Shown: piece by piece, positions 58,156 to 64,000 of the stretch | How the letters are laid out: each line of letters starts with the position of its first letter | Numbering within the stretch: the first letter of the stretch is position 1 | Made by a program: the position numbers and the translations under genes | The notes under the pieces: model-generated | Database searches by the model: none | The model's input: only the letters and a program-made list of their open reading frames with translations | Told to the model about the DNA's origin: nothing | From: Winogradskya consettensis | Lineage (GTDB): Bacteria > Actinomycetota > Actinomycetes > Mycobacteriales > Micromonosporaceae | Length of the DNA: 64,000 nucleotides | Direction of reading: 5' to 3' | NCBI RefSeq assembly: GCF_018332715.1 | Contig: NZ_BOQP01000044.1 | Coordinates: 1-64,000, forward strand

Positions 58156-58796
58156 CGACGTACGCCTGCCCGAAGGGCCACACGTCGTCCACCGACGACT
58201 TCTGCGACGAGTGCGGCGCGAAGATCAGCGCGTCTTCTCCTGCTGCTCCCCTTGCCGCGCCCGCTGCCCCCGCGACAGCGGCCAACCCCTGTCCGCACTG
58301 CGGGGCGCCGCGGGCCGGGTCGGGGCGGTTCTGCGAGGACTGCGGGTTCGATCATCAGACGGGCAAGATCCCGGTGCTCACGGCGCCGGTCGCCACGCCG
58401 GCCCCGGCCACGTGGACGGCGAGCATCGAGCCCGACCGCGAATACTTCGAGGCCAACGCGATCGAGGGCGTGAGCTTCCCGGCCGCGGTCTCCCCGCGTA
58501 CGGTCGCCGTGGTGCCGCCGCAGATCCGCATCGGCCGCGGCAGCTCGTCGAAGGGCACCGCCCCGGAGATCGACCTCAAGGACGACGACCCGGGCGTCTC
58601 GCACAACCACGCGCTGCTGACGCTCAGCGTCGACGGCGTGTGGTTGCTCTCCGACCTCGGCTCGACCAACGGCACCTACCTCAACGACGAGCAGAAACCG
58701 CTCACCGCCGGGCAGAGCCGGGCGCTGACCGAGGGCGACCGGGTGCACGTCGGCGCCTGGACCACGATCACGCTGCATCGAACCAGTCCCATATAG
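58152..58796 (+). CDS. FHA-domain protein with zinc ribbons
   Basis: A 214-residue protein. Two short cysteine ribbons lie at ~6-21 (CPKGH...CDEC) and ~47-64 (CPHCGAP...CEDCG). The FHA domain (~125-205) has IRIGRG, DPGVSHNHALL and SDLGSTNGTYL, the residues that bind phosphothreonine. Unlike GarA/OdhI it has no obvious TTxx phospho-motif before the FHA, so it may be a reader, not the PknG substrate homologue. GTG 58152 is in a GTGA overlap with the VWA gene. Confidence 0.9.
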   Translation: MTTYACPKGHTSSTDDFCDECGAKISASSPAAPLAAPAAPATAANPCPHCGAPRAGSGRFCEDCGFDHQTGKIPVLTAPVATPAPATWTASIEPDREYFEANAIEGVSFPAAVSPRTVAVVPPQIRIGRGSSSKGTAPEIDLKDDDPGVSHNHALLTLSVDGVWLLSDLGSTNGTYLNDEQKPLTAGQSRALTEGDRVHVGAWTTITLHRTSPI

Positions 58797-58835
58797 CCCC
58801 GCCCTTTTGTCCCGATGCGATACGTTCGGCGCGCT

Positions 58836-59270
58836 ATGAGGGACGAACGCATCGGGACGGTGCACCGCACCCAGGTGATCGACCTGCTCAACCAGGCGCT
58901 CGCCGAAGGCACCCTGCCCGAGCCCGAGTACGACAACCGCGTGGTGGCCGTCAGCTCGGCCACCTACGCCTCCGACCTGCTCGGCCAGGTCCAGGATCTG
59001 CCACCCCGCCTGCAGTGGGACCCACGCAACGCCGCCCCGCCGACCCCGCCGGACAAGAACGCCGGCCGCAGCGCCCTGGTCCTCGGCATCCTCGCGATCC
59101 CGTTCTCCTTCTGCCTGCTCGGCGGCCTGCTCGGCATCGCCGCCATCGTGCTCAGCACCCGCACCGGCGGCACCCACGGCGTCGGCCCGGCCCTGATCGG
59201 GCGCGTCCTCGGCATCGTCAGCATCGTCCTGACGATCGGCGCCGCGGCCGCCCTGCTCAGCCTGCGGTAG
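58836..59270 (+). CDS. DUF1707 membrane protein
   Basis: A 144-residue protein. The DUF1707 segment (1-60) reads MRDERIGTVHRTQVIDLLNQ, then LPEPEYDNRVVAVSSATYASDLLGQVQDLP. Two TM helices follow (~84-108, ~118-142) with a short loop, a DUF4190-like arrangement. ATG 58836 is the family start; a TACGTT box ends 9 nt upstream and no ribosome site is seen, so it may be leaderless and separate from the pknG operon. Role unknown. Confidence 0.82.
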   Translation: MRDERIGTVHRTQVIDLLNQALAEGTLPEPEYDNRVVAVSSATYASDLLGQVQDLPPRLQWDPRNAAPPTPPDKNAGRSALVLGILAIPFSFCLLGGLLGIAAIVLSTRTGGTHGVGPALIGRVLGIVSIVLTIGAAAALLSLR

Positions 59271-59278
59271 ACGCGCCG

Positions 59279-60124
59279 TTACGCCGGCTTTCCGGAGTCG
59301 CGGATCCGTCCCAGCGCGAAGGCCACCAGATCCCGCACCCGCGGGACCGGGTCAGCGGCGACGGTTTCCAGATGCGCCAGGGCATCGGCCCGCCCGGTCG
59401 CCCCGAGCGCACTCACCGCCGCCATCCGGACCCCCTCGTCGGCATCGCGCAGCGCCCCCACGATCACCTGGAACGCCCGCTCGTCCCCCGCCGGGTCGTT
59501 GACCGAGCCGACCGCCAACGCCCGCACCTCGGCGTCACCATCCGCCGCCGCGGCCTCGAACATCGCGATGTCCCCCGGCTCCGCCACGTACCCGAGCGCC
59601 CACACCCCGGCCCGCCGCACCTCGACGGGCCTCGCACCGGCACCACCCGCCCAGGCCCCAGCCCCAGCCCCAGCCCCGGCACCGGCACCGGCACCGGCCG
59701 CAGCTTCGGCTCCGGCCGCGGCGCCGGCTCCGGCGCCGGCTCCGGCGCCGGCTCCGGCTCCGGCTCCGGCTCCGGCAAAATCGAGGACCGCAGCCCGCGC
59801 GGCCACCGGGTCGGCTTCGAGCAGCCCGACGATCTCGTCCTGCAATCCGTCCTGGTCGTCCCCGAGGTCCCGCGTGGACGCCCCGAGCAGCACGGGCAGC
59901 GCCGACACCCCCTGGATCCCCGCCAGCACCCCCGCGATCAGGTCCCGCCCGTAGGCGTTCCCGTCGTCGAGAAAGGCGGCGAGCACCTCATGCAACCGGG
60001 GCACCAGCGCGACGTCCCCGGACTCCACGAGCCTCAGGAACGTCGGCTCGATGACCTCGAACTCGTCCTCGAACTCCACGACATGCGCAACCACGGCCTC
60101 GAGCGCGGCATCGGTATCGATCAC
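59279..60124 (-). CDS. HEAT-repeat-like protein with (GA)n insert
   Basis: A ~281-residue soluble protein made of HEAT/armadillo-type helix pairs, with repeating Val-Arg-Ala-Ala motifs (AEVRALAVGSVND; EGVRMAAVSALGATGR; PRVRDLVAFALGRI). Between repeats a ~45-residue tract of alternating Gly and Ala interrupts the array. It resembles other actinobacterial HEAT proteins of unknown partner. GTG 60124 is chosen since upstream codons overlap the next gene's repeats; a weak GGTGGGA precedes it. An earlier start is possible. Confidence 0.72.
   Translation of the reverse strand: MIDTDAALEAVVAHVVEFEDEFEVIEPTFLRLVESGDVALVPRLHEVLAAFLDDGNAYGRDLIAGVLAGIQGVSALPVLLGASTRDLGDDQDGLQDEIVGLLEADPVAARAAVLDFAGAGAGAGAGAGAGAGAGAAAGAEAAAGAGAGAGAGAGAGAWAGGAGARPVEVRRAGVWALGYVAEPGDIAMFEAAAADGDAEVRALAVGSVNDPAGDERAFQVIVGALRDADEGVRMAAVSALGATGRADALAHLETVAADPVPRVRDLVAFALGRIRDSGKPA
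59640..59785. repeat. GGCTCC/GGCACC hexanucleotide repeat tract
   Basis: Runs of CCCCAG, CCGGCA, GCGCCGGCTCCG and CCGGCT hexamers follow each other. All periods are multiples of three, so the HEAT gene stays open and gains a Gly-Ala tract on its strand. The plus strand reads as Ala-Pro. Confidence 0.85.
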
Positions 60125-60176
60125 CGTCCCACCATGCCAGACCCGTACCCGGACCGGTTCCCCCGCAGGGCGCCGG

Positions 60177-60252
60177 TTTATCCCCAGAGTGCGTCGTGCG
60201 CCTATCCCCAGAGTGCGTCGTGCGCCTTTATCCCCAGAGGAATTCGTGCGCC
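60177..60252. repeat. Tandem copies of the 3' end of the phosphatase gene
   Basis: Three units (60177-60202, 60203-60226, 60227-60252) share TATCCCCAGAG and CGTGCGCC. The third is the actual 3' end of the gene at 60228, encoding AHEFLWG and stop. The other two encode AHDALWG and lie past the stop codon. The gene end has been duplicated twice in tandem. Confidence 0.85.
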
Positions 60253-61010
60253 GCCTGCCACAGCTCGGGACTGCGGGCGAACAGCGACGTGCCCTCCCGT
60301 GGCCCCCGCACACCGTCGGCTCCGCCGTAGACCCCGCCGGCCTCCGTCACGATCAGCGAGGTGGCCGCGAAGTCCCAGATCTGCCCGCGCGTCTGCACCG
60401 CCAGATCCAGCTCCCCGCTCGCCACGAGCAGCGCGGCATGCACATCCCACTCGGACTCGGCGGCCCGCGCGGCCAGCGGCGCCGCGATGACCCGGTCGGA
60501 GTCGAGATAGTTGGGCGCGCACGGGATCACCCCGAGCCGGCTGCCGTCGACCAGATCCGTCCCGCCCGCCGCCACCGACACCCGGCGTTCCCGCGAACCG
60601 TCAAGGGCCGACCAGTAGGCACCGCCACCACGCTGCGCCCACCAGATCGCGTCCTGCGCCGGCGTGACGGCGACCCCTGCCTGGATCTCACCGTCCTCCT
60701 CCAGCGCGACCAGCACCAGCCACCGATCGTCCCCGGCCACGAACTGCGCCGTCCCATCGATCGGATCAATGATCCACCGCCGCCGCCCGGCACCCGCGGC
60801 GCCGCCTTCCTCCCCGAGCAACGCGTCATCCGGCCGTTCCCGCCGCAGAACCTCCCGGATCGCCTCCTCCGACTCCCGGTCAGCCGCCGTGACGGTACTG
60901 CCGTCAGCCTTCAACTCCCGCGACAACTCGGACAACGCGGCAAAATGACGCATCGCAACGGCCGCCCCGGCAAGTGCAGCCCGCCGCGCCAAATCAAGAT
61001 CAAGGGACAC
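60228..61010 (-). CDS. Inositol-monophosphatase-family phosphatase
   Basis: A ~260-residue Mg-dependent, Li-sensitive-type phosphatase. Motifs: LLGEEGG (metal Glu), WIIDPIDGTAQFV (Asp-Pro-Ile-Asp-Gly-Thr metal site), and SEWDVHAALLVASGELD with QIWDFAATSLIVTEAGG (third metal Asp). In actinobacteria this family includes SuhB, HisN (histidinol phosphatase) and inositol phosphatases, and the sequence alone does not choose. GTG 61010 (MSLDLDLARRAALAG) fits the family start better than the upstream GTG/ATG codons. Confidence 0.87.
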   Translation of the reverse strand: MSLDLDLARRAALAGAAVAMRHFAALSELSRELKADGSTVTAADRESEEAIREVLRRERPDDALLGEEGGAAGAGRRRWIIDPIDGTAQFVAGDDRWLVLVALEEDGEIQAGVAVTPAQDAIWWAQRGGGAYWSALDGSRERRVSVAAGGTDLVDGSRLGVIPCAPNYLDSDRVIAAPLAARAAESEWDVHAALLVASGELDLAVQTRGQIWDFAATSLIVTEAGGVYGGADGVRGPREGTSLFARSPELWQAAHEFLWG

Positions 61011-61150
61011 CCCGCCATCCTGCCGCACCCCGCCCATCCCCCTCACCGCCGCCCATCCCCCTCACCGCCGCTATGCCCAGTACCGCCGCTATGCCCAGTA
61101 CCGCCCCGGTCAACGCCACCCCGCTCACCGCCGCGACGGTCCGAGCCACC

Positions 61151-61330
61151 CCGATCACCGCCGCCCTGGCCAGTGCCGCCAAGATTCCCGCCGCCCTGGC
61201 CAGTGCCGCCACGATCACCGCCGCCCCGGCCAGTGCCGCCAAGATTCCCGCCGCCCTGGCCAGTGCCGCCACGATCACCGCCGCCCCGGCCAGTGCCGCC
61301 ACGATCACCGCCGCCCCGGCCAGTGCCGCG
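61151..61330. repeat. 30-bp tandem repeat, six copies
   Basis: Six contiguous 30-bp units sharing CCGCC(C/T)(T/C)GGCCAGTGCCGCC-like sequence. They come in two alternating types (AAGATTCC or ACGATCAC), which suggests a 60-bp duplication. The array lies between the phosphatase start and the membrane-protein stop and is outside any supported gene. Confidence 0.88.
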
Positions 61331-61346
61331 TGATCACCGCCCCCGG

Positions 61347-62465
61347 TCAATGCCGCGTGATAACTGCCGCCCGGTCCAGTGCCGGCCGGTCCACTGCCGG
61401 CCGGTCCACTGCCGGCCGGTCCACTGCCGGCCGGTCCACTGCCGGCCGGTCCACTGCCGGCCGGTCCACTGCCGGCCGGTCCACTGCCGCCCGGTCCAGT
61501 GTCATCGCGGGCTCGGCCGGCGAGCGGCGCAGGCGCCTGGCCACCACCAGGACGAGGGCCAGGGCGCCGACGGCGAACACGGCCTGGCTGAGCGGGGTGA
61601 GGACCGGCCCGCCGCCGGCGAGCGGCTGCATGAAAAAGCTGTTCCATCCGTACGTGAGAAGCCCGCCCGCAGCCGCAGCGAGCCGGTGCCACCCGTCCCA
61701 CCCCGCCCGCCGCGACCAGGCCGCGAGGGTCACCCCCGCCAGAACGAACGCGGTCAGCATCGCCGGGACACCGGCAGCGTCGGGCAGCCACTTCGTCCCC
61801 ATGAACAGCGCCCCCGCCACCAGAACCACGCCGAACACCACCCACGCGCTCGGCGCAACGCCACGACCGGGCCGGCCCACCGAGCCGCCGGCGGGAAGCC
61901 GGAACGCCACCGTCACCAGCAGCGCGACAATCACGACCACGGCGGCCAGTTGCGGCCACGGCGCGAGAAAATGGTCACTCGAATACGAGAACATCGTGGT
62001 CCCGAAAGCCCCCAGCACGAGCAGCACCAGAACTACGACCAGCCCTGGAGTACGCAACCACGGCACCGTACGCCGAACGCCCGCCTCTTCGACGAGCGCG
62101 ATCGGCACACTGATGCTCCACACGGTGTGCAACGTCAGCACGAACAACGTCCACGGGACCGCGATCCCCAGCGCCGGCACGAACCCCTCATCGAGCAGAT
62201 GCGCCCCGGCATACCCCGGATCGAACAGCGATTGGGTGATCACTCCCTCTTCGAGCACCCCATAGGCAAGACCGAGCAGAACAATGGAAGGCCAGCCCCT
62301 GTCGGTACGCCGCACAAGCTCGCGAATGACAACAGCCGCACCGCCGTAGAGGGGCGCGAGGATCAGCAACAGCGGCAGCATGACGAGCGTGAAGTCGCCG
62401 AGCAGAAATTCAGCAACCAGAGGCGACAGGAAGAACAGGGCAACGGCAGGACCAATTCGGCGCAT
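61347..62465 (-). CDS. Multi-pass membrane protein with pentapeptide tail
   Basis: A ~372-residue integral membrane protein with about nine to ten TM helices. The N-terminal part has EFLLGDFTLVMLPLLLILAPLYGG and GLAYGVLEEGVITQSLFDP; the Glu-Glu pair in a helix recalls CPBP-type intramembrane proteases, but the second His motif is not clear. The last ~40 residues are a cytoplasmic AVDRP repeat encoded by the 15-bp array. ATG 62465 gives MRRIGPAVALFFLSPL as a clean first helix. Function unknown. Confidence 0.75.
   Translation of the reverse strand: MRRIGPAVALFFLSPLVAEFLLGDFTLVMLPLLLILAPLYGGAAVVIRELVRRTDRGWPSIVLLGLAYGVLEEGVITQSLFDPGYAGAHLLDEGFVPALGIAVPWTLFVLTLHTVWSISVPIALVEEAGVRRTVPWLRTPGLVVVLVLLVLGAFGTTMFSYSSDHFLAPWPQLAAVVVIVALLVTVAFRLPAGGSVGRPGRGVAPSAWVVFGVVLVAGALFMGTKWLPDAAGVPAMLTAFVLAGVTLAAWSRRAGWDGWHRLAAAAGGLLTYGWNSFFMQPLAGGGPVLTPLSQAVFAVGALALVLVVARRLRRSPAEPAMTLDRAAVDRPAVDRPAVDRPAVDRPAVDRPAVDRPAVDRPALDRAAVITRH
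61371..61500. repeat. 15-bp tandem repeat, eight copies, coding
   Basis: GCCGGCCGGTCCACT repeats from 61381 to 61500 in eight units, the last degenerate, with a partial unit before. Read on the minus strand it adds AVDRP pentapeptides to the C-terminus of the membrane protein. Most copies are identical, implying recent expansion. Confidence 0.9.
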
Positions 62466-62582
62466 GCACCAATCGTCGCGGCCCCCGCCGGCCCCCACCG
62501 CCGTCGTCTGTCATCGATGTCCCCTGACAGATGTCACGTAGCGCTCAGCGGCAGCATGCCAGCTTCTCTGGTACCGCGACAA

Positions 62583-62714
62583 TCACCAGCCGAACCCGGT
62601 CAGCACGGGAATCGCGAGCAGCCACCAGACCCCGTGCCGCGCCGCGAGCCGCAGGGCGAACAGGCAAGAGAAGCTGACGAAAGCGGTGAAGGGCCGGGGC
62701 CGCGGGGTCTTCAC
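62583..62714 (-). CDS. 43-residue single-pass membrane peptide coupled to HxlR
   Basis: GTG 62714 lies in a GTGA overlap with the stop of the HxlR gene. The product begins with a basic, Pro-rich segment (KTPRPRPF), followed by a hydrophobic stretch (AFVSFSCLFALRL, then VWWLLAIPVLTGFGW) able to span the membrane. It is too short for most automatic gene callers. The exact stop/start overlap and hydrophobicity support it; no family is recognised. Confidence 0.45.
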   Translation of the reverse strand: MKTPRPRPFTAFVSFSCLFALRLAARHGVWWLLAIPVLTGFGW

Positions 62715-63049
62715 GATGCGCCCGGCAAACGGTTCCGCTCGGCCCATTCCGTCGCCGCCTCGATCACCGGCATCAGGCTCGCTCCTCGCGGGGTCAGGGC
62801 GTATTCCACGCGGGGTGGCACGCCTTCGTGGACGGTCCGGGAGATCAGGTCGTCGCGTTCCAGGGTGCGCAGCGTTTCGGTGAGCATTTTGGGGGTTGCT
62901 CCGGCGATGACGCGGCCGAGTTCGCCGCGGTGCAACGGCCCTGCGGCGAGTTCTTTCAGGACCAGGCACACCCATCGGCCGCCGAGGCGTTGCAGCAGGC
63001 GGTGGGTCGGGCATTCGGCCATCGATGCCAGATATTTCGTACGCCCCAT
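62711..63049 (-). CDS. HxlR-family transcriptional regulator
   Basis: A 112-residue winged-helix regulator. The conserved N-terminal Cys is in ECPTHRLLQRLGGRWVCLVL. The recognition part is RVIAGATPKMLTETLRTLERDDLI and the wing ends VEYALTPRGASLMPVI. Many family members sense aldehydes or redox state through that Cys. ATG 63049 follows a G-rich stretch (GGGGGGCTCC). It is divergent from the NAD(P)-binding protein gene at 63116 and probably represses it. Confidence 0.92.
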   Translation of the reverse strand: MGRTKYLASMAECPTHRLLQRLGGRWVCLVLKELAAGPLHRGELGRVIAGATPKMLTETLRTLERDDLISRTVHEGVPPRVEYALTPRGASLMPVIEAATEWAERNRLPGAS

Positions 63050-63103
63050 GGAGCCCCCCGAGCACGTTGAAGTGCCTACTGTCGCGGCAGACGATTCCGA
63101 CCC

Positions 63104-63109
63104 TACCGT
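63104..63109 (+). promoter_or_regulatory. -10 element of a leaderless promoter
   Basis: TACCGT ends 6 nt before ATG 63116, with no ribosome-binding site. The 66-bp gap to the divergent HxlR gene holds both promoters. Confidence 0.55.
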
Positions 63110-63115
63110 CGGCGC

Positions 63116-63700
63116 ATGAGCGTGATCGGGATCCTCGGCGCCGGCAACGTGGCGCGGGCATTGCAGCCGAAACTGGCCGCGGCGGGCCACGAAGTGCGGA
63201 TGGGGCGGCTCACCGTCGCCGCGCTGGCCGGCGCCGACGTCGTGGTGAACGCGTTGCCCGGGGCGGTGGCGGTCGAGGTGCTCGGGCCGCTGAAAGATGT
63301 GCTTGCCGGGAAGGTGCTCGTCGATGTCGCCAATGCGGTGGTGCAGGGGGCGGACGGGTTCGCCGAGCGGCTGCTCTATCGCAACCTCGCGGCGGAGCTC
63401 CAGCGGATACTGCCTGATACGCGGGTCGTGAAGGCGTTGAACACCGTGGGGCCGGCGGCACTCATGGTAGATCCGGGCGCTCTGGGCGTACCCGTGTCGG
63501 TATTCCTGTGTGGGGACGACCCGGCGGCGAAAGGCGTGGTTGTGGGGTTGCTGGCGGAGCTCGGGTGGCCGCGGGAATGGGTGCTCGACCTGGGCGGGGT
63601 GGAGCAGGCGTGGTGGCCGGAATCGTTTGTGCTCATGGTCCGCCCGCTGATCGCGCAGCTCGGTCCGGTGCCCTTTGCGCTGTCGATCGCGCGAGGATAG
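63116..63700 (+). CDS. NAD(P)-binding reductase-like protein (COG2085 type)
   Basis: A 194-residue Rossmann protein related to NADPH-dependent F420 reductase. GILGAGNVARALQPKLAAAGHEV is the dinucleotide site, ADVVVNALPGAV and VVKALNTVGPAALM follow as in this family. F420 or another oxidised cofactor may be the partner. Regulation by the divergent HxlR protein is likely. A VOC-family gene starts 4 bp downstream in the same direction. Confidence 0.85.
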   Translation: MSVIGILGAGNVARALQPKLAAAGHEVRMGRLTVAALAGADVVVNALPGAVAVEVLGPLKDVLAGKVLVDVANAVVQGADGFAERLLYRNLAAELQRILPDTRVVKALNTVGPAALMVDPGALGVPVSVFLCGDDPAAKGVVVGLLAELGWPREWVLDLGGVEQAWWPESFVLMVRPLIAQLGPVPFALSIARG

Positions 63701-63704
63701 TCGC

Positions 63705-64000
63705 ATGCACAAGAGTCGTCTTTACGGGCTTTTCATCGACACCCCCGATGCGGATGCCGCGGCTGGTTTCTGGTCGGCGGCGCTCGGGGTGCCGGCCGTT
63801 CCGGAGCCGTCGGAGCCGCAGTTCATCGCGCTGGTCGGCGCTTTCCCCAAGCTGGAGCTGGACGTTCAGCGGATCGGTTCGGAGCCGCGCTATCACGTCG
63901 ACATCGAGACCGACGACGTGGACGCGGAGACCGCCCGGCTGCTCGCGCTCGGTGCCGTCGAGGTTGATCGGTGGCTCGACTGTCACGTCCTGCGGGCGCC
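63705..64000 (+). CDS. VOC-family protein, cut by the window edge
   Basis: ATG 63705 opens a frame that runs off the right edge after 98 codons. LYGLFIDTPDADAAAGFWSAAL is the first beta-alpha module of a vicinal-oxygen-chelate protein and RYHVDIETDDVDAETARLLAL the second. It follows the reductase-like gene by 4 bp, so the two probably form an operon under HxlR control. Confidence 0.82.
   Translation, partial: MHKSRLYGLFIDTPDADAAAGFWSAALGVPAVPEPSEPQFIALVGAFPKLELDVQRIGSEPRYHVDIETDDVDAETARLLALGAVEVDRWLDCHVLRA

Noticed and set aside
61151..61500. 30-bp and 15-bp arrays considered as CRISPR
   Set aside because: No unique spacers and no cas genes nearby; the 15-bp array encodes the end of a membrane protein.
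1..64000. tRNA, rRNA, riboswitch and prophage signals
   Set aside because: I looked for cloverleaf-like and rRNA-like segments, integrase/terminase proteins and long structured leaders and found none that I could support by eye.

Overview
The window is 64 kb of very GC-rich chromosome from an actinomycete. Third-position G/C codon use, GTG starts, many 4-nt ATGA/GTGA overlaps, probable leaderless promoters and a GlnX-GlnH-PknG operon all point to Actinobacteria. A member of Micromonosporaceae (Actinoplanes-like) is my inference, not something the sequence proves. I see no rRNA, tRNA, CRISPR array, intact insertion sequence or prophage.

Layout. 1-750: tail of an unidentified gene, then a gene-poor stretch with a perfect 23-bp inverted repeat. 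749-2011: secreted GH27 alpha-galactosidase. 2123-11320: two MMPL exporters, each beside its own two-component system; one histidine kinase is inflated by repeats. 11439-15622: secreted pectinesterase, ECF sigma factor with a membrane partner, DUF2786 protein. 15639-20672: M1 peptidase, protein O-mannosyltransferase, and a three-gene operon with a cyclic-phosphate-processing receiver domain. 20778-23583: a membrane Ser/Thr kinase coupled to an exported substrate-binding/VWA protein. 23580-30267: small regulators and enzymes (MarR, TetR with a clear operator array, methyltransferase, APH-like kinase, PaiB, cupin).

30375-38935 looks like a nucleobase/aromatic catabolism neighbourhood: NCS1 permease, cytosine deaminase coupled to a double Rieske oxygenase, DUF1028 protein and an exported intradiol dioxygenase. 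A decayed cytochrome P450, large hairpins and minisatellites lie among them. 39379-43371 holds a frameshifted methyltransferase coupled to a Gfo/Idh/MocA oxidoreductase, a DinB protein and an LD-carboxypeptidase-like protein. 43402-48462 is a NarL-type two-component system divergent from a MacB-like ABC transporter. 48525-50072 is an acyl-CoA ligase.

50140-59270 is the most striking block: GlnX, GlnH, a coiled-coil protein, PknG, a PP2C phosphatase, a VWA protein, an FHA protein and a DUF1707 membrane protein, all on one strand and mostly overlapping. PknG, the phosphatase and the FHA protein share cysteine-ribbon modules, which suggests one amino-acid-sensing phosphorylation circuit. 59279-62465 has a HEAT-like protein, an inositol-monophosphatase-family enzyme and a membrane protein, all altered by in-frame tandem repeats. 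The window ends with an HxlR regulator divergent from an NAD(P)-binding protein and a VOC protein cut by the window edge.
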